Shown one piece after another: positions 33,664 to 41,331 of a stretch of 46,519 nt of DNA. Both the position numbers and the translations under genes were made by a program. Origin of the DNA: Desulfovibrio sp. (GTDB lineage Bacteria; Desulfobacterota; Desulfovibrionia; Desulfovibrionales; Desulfovibrionaceae); contig JAISWB010000032.1 in NCBI GenBank assembly GCA_031271265.1, positions 1 through 46,519 on the forward strand, written 5' to 3'. Positions within the stretch are counted from its first letter, which is position 1; the number at the start of each line of letters is the position of its first letter. The notes under the pieces are model-generated. The model made no database searches, was not told the DNA's origin, and was given only the letters and a program-made list of their open reading frames with translations.

Positions 33664-34798
33664 CTTTTTTTATATATTTTTCTTCGAGAAGCGCGGCGAT
33701 TTTTTTGACGACATTTTTGCGGATTTCGATTTCCACGGGAAAGTTCGGATCATAGTGTATCTGGTTGAGTTTTGCGCCGACCATAAAATGGATGCAATCG
33801 CCGGCCAGCAGAAAACGGACCAACTGTCCGGCGGCATCGTCAGCCGTCGTTACCCTGTTTTCCAGGTATTCGCCGGCGCGGGTCAAAGTGAGGATGCCTT
33901 CCGTCACCAGATCCACCCCGGCCATGCAGGAAGCGGGCGGGACGGAACCGGAGGACAGGGAGATGCGGGCCTCGACGGGGATCTTCAGCTCACGCGCCAG
34001 GATATTGGCGGTCATTCCCCCGCAGACAGCTTTTTTGCCCTTGAAGTTCATGAAACATGCCGCGTACAGCGCGTCTTTGTCCTCATGATAGGGCGGGCCG
34101 GTGAAGACCAGGGTTTCCCGCGGTTCCCGGCAATACACGGCGACGGCGGAAATGTCGTCCAAAGCCTTGCCGGCGGCTTCCAGGTTTTTTGCGAACCCCG
34201 CAATATATCGGGACAACAGGTGACTTGATATATCGGGCTCCTCCTCCAGTTTCCTCAGTACACAGTCAAGCAACCCCCTGCGCCCCAAGCCGAATTTCGC
34301 GGCGGGCGATCCGAGCCCCGCCTGGGTCACGCCGTCGGAACAAAAAATCAGCCTGTCCCCCAAGGCAAGCTGTATGCTGTAGATGCGCATTTTTCTGTCC
34401 GGAAAGGCGACGGACGCCGGCGCCCTGCACGCCGGGTCCAGCGCCGCGCCGTCACGAATCCACAGGAAGCGCGGGTTGCCTTCCTCAACTATGTCGGCCT
34501 TGCCGTCTTCGTTGCAGTCGAGCGCGGAGAACGTCGAGTAACTGATTTTTCTGACCTTGCAGATCGGGAGCGAATTCATGACGATCTCGCAGGCATTGTA
34601 AATATCCGCGCCGCGTTCAATAAATTTCAACAACATCACCGCCGTCATGCACGACAGGATGTTGGCCTTGATTCCGCTGCCGAGGCCGTCGGAAAGTACG
34701 GCAATCACCCTTTCCGCGCTCCGCTTGGAAAGAAAATAATCTCCATAGGCGTTTTGATTGTATTTTTTATATTGGGCAGAATCAATATCAATGAACAT
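33644..34798 (-). CDS. SpoIIE/PP2C-type serine phosphatase of HydS clusters
   Basis: This 384-residue protein has a PP2C/SpoIIE fold in the first 240 or so residues: the metal-binding VLSDGLGSG (about residues 34-42) and IFCSDGVTQAG (about 159-169), with a later DDIS acidic site. The remaining 140 residues are an additional domain that I do not recognise but that is likely specific to this context. Serine phosphatases encoded beside HydS are known in other anaerobes and are thought to relay the hydrogenase signal. It overlaps the upstream HydS stop by 11 bp, so the two are coupled. No cognate kinase or anti-sigma factor is visible nearby. Confidence 0.88.
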   Translation of the reverse strand: MFIDIDSAQYKKYNQNAYGDYFLSKRSAERVIAVLSDGLGSGIKANILSCMTAVMLLKFIERGADIYNACEIVMNSLPICKVRKISYSTFSALDCNEDGKADIVEEGNPRFLWIRDGAALDPACRAPASVAFPDRKMRIYSIQLALGDRLIFCSDGVTQAGLGSPAAKFGLGRRGLLDCVLRKLEEEPDISSHLLSRYIAGFAKNLEAAGKALDDISAVAVYCREPRETLVFTGPPYHEDKDALYAACFMNFKGKKAVCGGMTANILARELKIPVEARISLSSGSVPPASCMAGVDLVTEGILTLTRAGEYLENRVTTADDAAGQLVRFLLAGDCIHFMVGAKLNQIHYDPNFPVEIEIRKNVVKKIAALLEEKYIKKVAIQYI

Positions 34799-37700
34799 CT
34801 CTGTTTTTCCTGTTCATGCTGCGGTAATCCTGTGCCATGGAACTCAAGAGTGTTTCGGTTTCAACCATGTGTTCACCGAGCAGGTAGGCGATATTCTGAA
34901 CTATGGAAACATTTTTTGAAATGACTTCACGCGCTTTTTGCGCGATTTTTTCCTTGTTCATCATCGACTCCGTTACATCCGTGATGATGGCGCCGACAAG
35001 GTTATTCGCCTCAACGGTGAATGCCGATATATCGTAGAGCCTGTCGTTGACGGGGTAATGTTCCTTGTGGACGTCCCGCCCCGTTTTCAGCGCCGCCATG
35101 ATGACATCCGGAAAACTTAGGATCCGGTCCAGTGCCGTACCTTTCAGGCCGTCGGACCGCGAAGCGAAAAATTCATAGTTGTCGCCGCAAAACATGCGCA
35201 TAAAGGCATCGTTCGCTTCAAGGACAGTCAGTTCACTGTCCACTATGACGCTTGCCGAAGGCATGCACCTCAGCATGGCATCGGCTTTTTTCATGGCGAT
35301 TTTCCGCATGTGGGAAACGCACATCGATGTTTCGGCTTCACCGGAAAGCACGGCTTTCGCCAAGGATCGGCACGATGCATAGCCGCAGCCGCCGCAATTC
35401 AGTTCATCCTCCGCGCTGTACTTGCCGATCCGCTGCATTACCCGTAATATCACATCCTGTGTATATTCCGCGCTTGGAACGGGCACAGCCGAATACGTTT
35501 CTTCAACGACAGCCTGTACCTTGTGCGGAATTTTTGCTCTTTTATGCACTTTCTGCAAAATGTCTGAAGCGATATCTATTGACGCCTTTTTTGAGAAAAT
35601 CCCCGGACCGTTAATACAGCCGCCTTTACATGCCAACGCTTCAACAAATATTTTTCCTGAAGTATTTTTCGGGTTAAAAGATTGTAATGCGCTGTCAAAC
35701 ACTTCCAGGGAACTTATAGTAAGCAGCTTGATAGTTTCCTCTATGCCGACGCGCTTAAGCGTTTCATTCATTCCGCCTTCCAGGGGATACAATGCGCCTT
35801 CATAAGATCTTGGCGGTAGAAAAGTATCATCGCGCGCTACAGCAAGTGGCTTAGCATAGATATTGATGGATTCCTGTTTCAGCCAATAGTGCAGCTCTTC
35901 AAAGGTCAACGCGACATCTATCAATTCCGGGTGTCGCTGCGCTTCGGTTTTTTTGGCGACGCAGGGGCCGATAAAAACAACGCCGATATCCTGCCCGAAG
36001 CGTTCCTTCAGCATTTTCGCGTGGGTCAGCGCCGGCGAGGCGAGCGGCACGATATGATCGACAAACCGCGGGGCGTAGAGACGCACATGGTCCACAATGA
36101 CCGGGCAGGCGCTGGAAATAAACAGGGTGTTGTCGCTTTCCGCAAGGATTGCGGCTGTTGCGATGGAAACTTCCTGCGCACCGAGCGCCGTTTCGCTTAC
36201 TCCGGCAAACCCGGCTTTTTTCAGCACCGCGGTCATGCCGGCGGAGGAACGGTCAAAGACGCCCGCCCAACTGGGCGCAAGCGATACAAAGACTTTTTTG
36301 CGTCCTCCGAGCAATGTTTTTACCCGGTCGACATCGTAGCGGATGCGTTTTGCGTTGGACGGGCAGGCTCTGACGCACTGCCCGCAGGACAGGCATTTGC
36401 CGCTCACAACGGAAGCGTGTCCGTCTTTTATCTGTATTGCTTTGACGTAGCACTCTCTGATGCATCTGTAGCAGTCGTTGCATTCATTTTTCAGGGTATA
36501 CACCGGGAAATGCGTATTCATCAGCTCGGCTCCTGCCCGCCGGGGTAAAGTCCTCCGGCGGATGAAGCCGGGGGTTCCCGACTGCATCCTCCGTTTTCGT
36601 TGATAGGCGATTGCCCTCGGCGTTACACCGAACTGCCGCGCTATCTCTCTATTATTTTGCGACCAATCCACATCGGCATACTTATCTTCTCTGTCTTTTA
36701 CCGGCAATATGCCCTTCTGCCGCCGCCTGCGCGAAATTGTACTCGGCGTAACGCCCAGCAGTTGCGCAATCCGCTTATCGGTTTGTGACCAGTCAACGTC
36801 GGAATAATCAATTTTTCGCAAGTCTGCCGCAGGCATAATGTTTCGTTTCTTGCGCTGATACAAAATTGCGGACGACGTAACGCCGACCTGACGCGCTATC
36901 TCTTTATTTGCCTGTAGCCAATCCACAGCGGCATATTTATCCGGGGCAGCGCCCATGCCTCTTTTTCGCCGTTGACGCGCTATGGTGTCGTGCGCGACAC
37001 CCAACTGCTGTGCTATAATTTTATTCGGCAGTGACCAATCGGCAAGCGCGTAATCAACTTTTCCGCATCTTCCGGCAGACTTGATTTTACGTTTTACCCG
37101 TTGATACCAGACCGTCGCGGGGGCAACACCCAGCCGGCGCGCTATATCCGCATTCGTCTGCGCCCAATCCACATCCGCATAGCGGTCTTTAGGCGCCCCA
37201 ACGCCCCTTCTCCTTCGCTGACGCGCAACGGTGTCCTGCGTAACGCCCAACTGCCGCGCAAGAATTTTATCAGGTTGCGCCCAATCGGCATTGGAATAGT
37301 CAATTTTCCCCGCCGGGATTTTTGTTACATTACTTTCCTGCCTCTTTTCCCGGCTCCCGGCTCCCGGCGGTACGCTGTATAATACCGACCCTTTCTCCTT
37401 TTCTACACTACTTTCTTCCCCATCAACCTCTTCAAATTTATCTGCATCTTGAGTTTTTTCTTTTTTATCCCGCCTTTTCTTCCGTTGTCGAGAGATTGTC
37501 CGCTGTCCAACTCCCAACTGTTTGGCAATAAATCTATCTGTTTGGGACCAATCAACTTTTGAATAATCAATATTTCTCGGCTTTTCAATGCCTGTATATG
37601 TACTTCTCAGTTTACGTTGAGACGAAATATAGTCAGGTGTTACGCCAAATTGTTCGGATAATTCCATATTTGAAAGAGACCAGTCGATATTTATGTAGTC

Positions 37701-38303
37701 GACTTTTCGTTTGTGGACGACGGTATCAGGTCTTCTTTGCTTTCTCTGATAATAGACGGCGCTGGACGTGATGCCCAACTGCCGCGCTATTTCCGCATTC
37801 GTCAACGACCAGTCGACTTCCGAGAAATCTGCTCTACAGCAGCGGGTCGGGCCGGAAGAAAACTCCGGGGCGTCCGCTTCCTCATCAAATGAATCTCTAT
37901 CCTCGTATGCGGTGTCAATATCGTTTTCACAGTCGTCCGCGGTCGCCCCTTGTTTATGCTTGTCCAGCACGGCAAGCGCCCGGCGCTTGATGTTGTCGAG
38001 CCAGTCTTCACCTTCAAATCCGTAGAAGTTGAAAACGAATTCATCTTCATCTTCTCCGGTCGTGTTGACGAGCCAGTCGTCACCGGTATTGCAGTATGAA
38101 TCGTTGTCGAGTACCCGGCAACGCACCTCAAGACCCGCCGGAAGCCCGGTCTTCACATAATCGTCCTGCCACATGACGCTGTCGTCGGAGGTGATGACGG
38201 CGGCAACGCAGGTTCCTGCGCGGATTTGCGCCGAGCTGCGGAGATCAATGGTGCGGACGTGCTTGAGCGCCTCGGGACAGGCCATAATATTTACGCGGAG
38301 CAT
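34788..38303 (-). CDS. nine-HTH array fused in frame to HydS-type sensory [FeFe] hydrogenase
   Basis: One open frame encodes an acidic N-terminal domain of unknown type, nine tandem HTH modules, and a complete HydS (two ferredoxin motifs, H-cluster, CxxC iron-sulfur motif, PAS). In numbering from the upstream ATG at 38321, the N-terminal domain is about residues 1-165, the HTH modules about 166-580 and HydS 601-1177. The relay cysteine is Ala, as in copy 2 (SSACP). I prefer ATG 38303, because the ATG at 38321 lies inside a REP-like palindrome; neither has a clear RBS. A strong internal start at 36521 could also make HydS alone (577 residues). HTH modules presumably bind DNA, so the full product could be an H2- or redox-responsive regulator. 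Confidence 0.85.
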   Translation of the reverse strand: MLRVNIMACPEALKHVRTIDLRSSAQIRAGTCVAAVITSDDSVMWQDDYVKTGLPAGLEVRCRVLDNDSYCNTGDDWLVNTTGEDEDEFVFNFYGFEGEDWLDNIKRRALAVLDKHKQGATADDCENDIDTAYEDRDSFDEEADAPEFSSGPTRCCRADFSEVDWSLTNAEIARQLGITSSAVYYQRKQRRPDTVVHKRKVDYINIDWSLSNMELSEQFGVTPDYISSQRKLRSTYTGIEKPRNIDYSKVDWSQTDRFIAKQLGVGQRTISRQRKKRRDKKEKTQDADKFEEVDGEESSVEKEKGSVLYSVPPGAGSREKRQESNVTKIPAGKIDYSNADWAQPDKILARQLGVTQDTVARQRRRRGVGAPKDRYADVDWAQTNADIARRLGVAPATVWYQRVKRKIKSAGRCGKVDYALADWSLPNKIIAQQLGVAHDTIARQRRKRGMGAAPDKYAAVDWLQANKEIARQVGVTSSAILYQRKKRNIMPAADLRKIDYSDVDWSQTDKRIAQLLGVTPSTISRRRRQKGILPVKDREDKYADVDWSQNNREIARQFGVTPRAIAYQRKRRMQSGTPGFIRRRTLPRRAGAELMNTHFPVYTLKNECNDCYRCIRECYVKAIQIKDGHASVVSGKCLSCGQCVRACPSNAKRIRYDVDRVKTLLGGRKKVFVSLAPSWAGVFDRSSAGMTAVLKKAGFAGVSETALGAQEVSIATAAILAESDNTLFISSACPVIVDHVRLYAPRFVDHIVPLASPALTHAKMLKERFGQDIGVVFIGPCVAKKTEAQRHPELIDVALTFEELHYWLKQESINIYAKPLAVARDDTFLPPRSYEGALYPLEGGMNETLKRVGIEETIKLLTISSLEVFDSALQSFNPKNTSGKIFVEALACKGGCINGPGIFSKKASIDIASDILQKVHKRAKIPHKVQAVVEETYSAVPVPSAEYTQDVILRVMQRIGKYSAEDELNCGGCGYASCRSLAKAVLSGEAETSMCVSHMRKIAMKKADAMLRCMPSASVIVDSELTVLEANDAFMRMFCGDNYEFFASRSDGLKGTALDRILSFPDVIMAALKTGRDVHKEHYPVNDRLYDISAFTVEANNLVGAIITDVTESMMNKEKIAQKAREVISKNVSIVQNIAYLLGEHMVETETLLSSMAQDYRSMNRKNRDVH
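36519..36535 (-). promoter_or_regulatory. internal ribosome-binding site and ATG for stand-alone HydS
   Basis: On the minus strand AGGAG is followed after eight bases by the ATG at 36521-36519, which begins MNTHFPVYTL, aligned with the start of the other HydS (MDSIFPIYTL). This is far better than any signal at the start of the long frame. Two products from one frame, fused and unfused, are therefore plausible. A hairpin, CCGCCGG with CCGGCGG, lies just upstream near 36539-36563. Confidence 0.7.
36582..37826 (-). repeat. nine tandem helix-turn-helix coding repeats
   Basis: Each module of about 33 residues follows the pattern Y-x3-DW-x(1,2)-x-N/D-x2-I-A-x2-L/F-G-V-x4-T/A-I-x-x-QRxxR. In numbering from the ATG at 38321, modules begin near residues 166, 209, 253, 342, 381, 424, 463, 506 and 548. 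Modules 4-9 alternate between two types (R-Q/R-R and Y-Q-R endings) with an 82-85-residue super-period, so this part grew by duplicating module pairs. A Lys/Glu-rich linker of about 57 residues separates modules 3 and 4. Confidence 0.9.
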
Positions 38304-38314
38304 GCTCAAGTTAC

Positions 38315-38349
38315 GCCGCATCCGACAGGAAGCGACAGCCGGATGCGGC
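38315..38349. repeat. REP-like palindrome, copy 3
   Basis: GCCGCATCCG (38315-38324) pairs perfectly with CGGATGCGGC (38340-38349); the loop-side bases differ from the copies at 20746 and 21003. It overlaps the most upstream ATG of the HTH-HydS frame. Confidence 0.75.
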
Positions 38350-38712
38350 GCCCCTCGGAGAATTGTGCCACCACCTTACCCAAGGGGATTACAGTACCTT
38401 TCGGCGCACCTTTTCAAGCGTTGCCGTAAGGCACGGTAATTTATTTATCGTTACGTATCCTGAGTAAAAATTTTGCGCGTTTGCTCTGTTCCGGTGTTTA
38501 CCGTCATGATATCTTCCGGCGGCGGCGCTTATGCCCATGCCGACAGCACGCCGCCGCCTTCAGGGCGTTTCGTGAAACAACGCCTATGACCCGATAACCA
38601 TACATCGGACAAAAAAGTCTTGTCATATACCAAGAAATTTTTAACCTCTTTTTGTAGATAGAAGTCAAAAAAATACATATATACTATAATAACTTTTCAA
38701 CGGCAAAATACT
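38350..38712. other. non-coding interval between the HTH-HydS gene and the response regulator
   Basis: No gene is seen. It holds a GC-rich 10-bp stem (GGCGGCGGCG at 38518-38527 with CGCCGCCGCC at 38549-38558), a smaller GGCGTT/AACGCC hairpin near 38563-38584, copy B of the shared element, and an AT-rich zone at 38640-38700 just after the response-regulator stop. It must contain both the end of the regulator transcript and the start of the HTH-HydS transcript. Confidence 0.6.
38607..38645 (-). promoter_or_regulatory. shared hydrogenase-island upstream element, copy B
   Basis: TTGTCA-N8-GAAATTTTTAAC at 38620-38645, preceded by GGACAAAAAA. The minus strand downstream of it offers ATGACA, 18 bp, then TATGGT as a weak promoter. 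It is about 300 nt upstream of the HTH-HydS start. Confidence 0.55.
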
Positions 38713-39744
38713 CTACGAAGCGCTCCCCGCCTGCTTCCGGTATTTTGCGGGGGACATGCCGGTTTCCTTCTTGAATATTTTGCAAAAATAATTCAAATCG
38801 TTATAGGAAAGCTCCTGGCAAATGGCGTTGATGGACATCTTGCTGCCGGACAGCAGTTCCTTGGCCAGTTCCATTCGTCTGTTAGTCAAATAAGCTACAA
38901 AGTTGACGCCGAGTTTTTTCTTGAAAAGCCGACTTAGATAGCATGGGCTCACATAAATTCCTTCCGATATTTCTTCAAGCGTTGGTCCTTTAACGGCGTT
39001 TCGCTCTATATAATTGAGTGCTCTTTGCATAGGATCCAATATATAACAGTATTTATCATGTGTTGAATCAAAAATAGCATTGATGATGGTTAACAGTTTC
39101 TGCATCACTCTGTATCGGTTATGCTTACTACGGTCAATAGACCTGATGTATGCCTGTGCGGAATAAATTTCTTCCGATGTAAGCTGCTTATCTTTACAGA
39201 ATTGTACTAATGCTTCGGTGAGATCCAAAATCATCCGGTCCGATACTGCCTCATTCTGCTCATAAACAGCATTTATATATGTACGTACTAGTATAACTCC
39301 CTTGTGATAAAGATCCTGTTCCAGGAAACCGGCAAAGTCCCGCAGCATATCACGCAGACGGCTGCTCCTGTCCGAAGAGATATTTAGGCAGGTCTGGATT
39401 GCTTCAATCAGGAGCTGCGGTCTGACCGGCTTGAGAAGATATTCGTCCACTTTGAGGTGGATAGCTTCCCGTGCAATGTGGAACGTCTCGTGCGCTGTGG
39501 TAATAATTACTTTAGTCTCCGCATTTTTATCTCTGAGATACTGGAGTACTTCCAGTCCATCGGGATGCGGGATACTGATGTCGAGAAGCATCAGTTCAAT
39601 ACCGCCCTTGTCGATGAGGGTTATTGCTTCTTCTCCGGTGGCAGCCTCGCCTACAATTGTACATCCGCTGAGGTGATCGGTAATAATGCTGCGCAGGGCG
39701 CTGCGTTCCAGCTTTTCATCTTCCACTATGGCGATAGTACGCAT
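38713..39744 (-). CDS. YesN-like response regulator with AraC-type DNA-binding domain
   Basis: This 343-residue transcription factor has a receiver domain (about residues 1-120, phosphoacceptor Asp in LMLLDISIPHPDG, Lys in LLKPVRP), a helical middle, and a C-terminal AraC double HTH (about 235-340, including SPCYLSRLFKKKLGVNF and YNDLNYFCKIFKKETGMSP). The ATG at 39744 follows GGAGG by six bases; the ORF upstream is not coding-like. It is 91 bp downstream of a PocR histidine kinase that almost surely phosphorylates it. Targets are not shown by the sequence. Confidence 0.94.
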   Translation of the reverse strand: MRTIAIVEDEKLERSALRSIITDHLSGCTIVGEAATGEEAITLIDKGGIELMLLDISIPHPDGLEVLQYLRDKNAETKVIITTAHETFHIAREAIHLKVDEYLLKPVRPQLLIEAIQTCLNISSDRSSRLRDMLRDFAGFLEQDLYHKGVILVRTYINAVYEQNEAVSDRMILDLTEALVQFCKDKQLTSEEIYSAQAYIRSIDRSKHNRYRVMQKLLTIINAIFDSTHDKYCYILDPMQRALNYIERNAVKGPTLEEISEGIYVSPCYLSRLFKKKLGVNFVAYLTNRRMELAKELLSGSKMSINAICQELSYNDLNYFCKIFKKETGMSPAKYRKQAGSAS

Positions 39745-39835
39745 TGCAACCTCCGATAAAGCGATACAGAGATACCTGACAGTTACATGTAAAAGTAAGC
39801 GCGGCAAACACCTCCGTGTCCGACGGCGTCCGCTG

Positions 39836-41083
39836 TTACAGGGAGGTACCGGGATCAAAATTCAGAGGAAAACGCATGCGTACCGTGGTGCCTTCACCGG
39901 GCAGGAACGGGCTTTCTATGTCCAGCCCGTAGGCGTCGCCGAAAACAAATTTCAGTCGTTTATCGACATTATGCAGCCCTATGCCCGTGCCGCTGCGCTG
40001 TTCCACGGTGCCGTCAACGGCGTCTTTTGCTCTGACCGGATCAATGCCGTCACCGTTGTCAACGATTTCCAGAATCATATCGCGTCCGTCATCGTGGGCT
40101 GTGAGCCGGATATACCCGTCCTCGCCGCGCGTTTCCACAGCATAATTGATGCAATTTTCCACGATGGGCTGAAGAACCATGAACGGACACAGCACCTTGT
40201 TGTATTTTTCATCGACTTCGATAGAAAACGAAAATTTATCGCTCATACGTACCTGTTGGATATACAGATAATTCTTCACATGCTCCACTTCACTGTGTAT
40301 GGAAACAAATTGGGAGATATTTTTCTTGAGAACATAGCGCATCATATCCGAGAAACCGTAGACGACTTTTTCCGTTTTCTCGGCATGCTCAAAGTAAGCC
40401 AGTCTGCCGATAGTATTCAGGACATTGAAAAGAAAATGCGGATTTACCTGGTAGGAAAGCGCCTGCAGTTCCGCTTCGCGTAGGGATTTTTCCAGCTCCA
40501 GGAGGCGTTTTGATTCTTCCATGAGCCGCAAATTTTTGGCGTTGAGTTCTTGGCTTACGATATTTGAATAGCTTTGCTCAACGAGATACCCGGCGAAATA
40601 ATAGAGTGAATATGCCGCTGCGTGGATTTTTTCGTACGATATTGTCGGGATTTGCTGGAATAACGTCTCCAACTCCGCATAGCGCGGCGCGGGTAAGCAG
40701 TTGACGGCGAGGCTCTCCAGCGGGATTTCGTCCGACGCGTCGAGGCGCACCTGCCCCCCGATAATCGCGCCCAGGTATGCGCCTTGCAGAACCAGAGGCA
40801 CGGCGATATCGACCAGGCCGCCGTGACAGAGAAAAAAGGTCGGACTGCCGCGAGCCATGGCCGCGCGCCCGCCCGCGTTGTCGGACCGGATGCAGCACGC
40901 CCTCCCTTCCCTGCCGGAGCGCATCACCCGGCAATGCCCGGTGAATCCGCTCGGCTTGGAAACAGGGACGCCGCGCGTGTCCACAGTGACCAGCGCGATA
41001 CCGACGGCCGTGCTGAAGTTATCCTGCACTTTTTGGAGCATCTCCAGATTGATCAGGTCTTTAAGCCGAAGCGGGCGATTCAT
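39836..41083 (-). CDS. PocR-domain histidine kinase of the LytS/YehU type
   Basis: This 415-residue soluble sensor kinase has an N-terminal PocR ligand-binding domain (about residues 5-175) with conserved cysteines (HCRVMRSGREGRACC, FFLCHGG), a helical linker, then a His_kinase domain with the phosphoacceptor in QVNPHFLFNVLN (about 215-226) and a GHKL ATPase domain (VENCINYAVE, EIVDNGDGI, GTGIGLHN). PocR domains are thought to bind small hydrophobic or hydrocarbon-like molecules. The Cys residues might bind a metal, but this is speculative. It is partnered with the AraC-type regulator and preceded by copy C of the shared element. Confidence 0.92.
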   Translation of the reverse strand: MNRPLRLKDLINLEMLQKVQDNFSTAVGIALVTVDTRGVPVSKPSGFTGHCRVMRSGREGRACCIRSDNAGGRAAMARGSPTFFLCHGGLVDIAVPLVLQGAYLGAIIGGQVRLDASDEIPLESLAVNCLPAPRYAELETLFQQIPTISYEKIHAAAYSLYYFAGYLVEQSYSNIVSQELNAKNLRLMEESKRLLELEKSLREAELQALSYQVNPHFLFNVLNTIGRLAYFEHAEKTEKVVYGFSDMMRYVLKKNISQFVSIHSEVEHVKNYLYIQQVRMSDKFSFSIEVDEKYNKVLCPFMVLQPIVENCINYAVETRGEDGYIRLTAHDDGRDMILEIVDNGDGIDPVRAKDAVDGTVEQRSGTGIGLHNVDKRLKFVFGDAYGLDIESPFLPGEGTTVRMRFPLNFDPGTSL

Positions 41084-41160
41084 GGGCTCCCTGCGTCGCG
41101 ACCGGACATCCGGTCACCGGCTTTGTCTCAGCGGTATTATTCGGTAGAACATGCTCCGGA

Positions 41161-41203
41161 TAATAATAAAAATGCACGGCGCATGACTATACCCGTGCAT
41201 TTT
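41161..41203 (-). terminator. intrinsic terminator of metE
   Basis: An 11-bp perfect stem (41169-41179 with 41193-41203) around a 13-nt loop, followed on the minus strand by TTTTATTATTA. It lies 129 bases after the metE stop and before the PocR kinase. Confidence 0.85.
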
Positions 41204-41216
41204 CGACAGCGGCAAC

Positions 41217-41251
41217 GCAAAAATTTGTCATCGGCGAGGAAAAAGTTGACC
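41217..41251 (-). promoter_or_regulatory. shared hydrogenase-island upstream element, copy C
   Basis: TTGTCA-N8-GAAAAAGTTGAC at 41226-41251, preceded by GCAAAAAAT. It has the same spacing as copies A and B but is more diverged. It lies upstream of the metE terminator and about 140 nt from the PocR kinase start, so it may act on that operon only if the promoter lies within or before the terminator. Confidence 0.45.
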
Positions 41252-41331
41252 AGGGCGGCTTCGTTTCGGCGCATCGGATGACGTGCGGTCCCGTTGCCGG
41301 CAATCCGAAGCCGCGCCCGTTTTCAAAAGCG

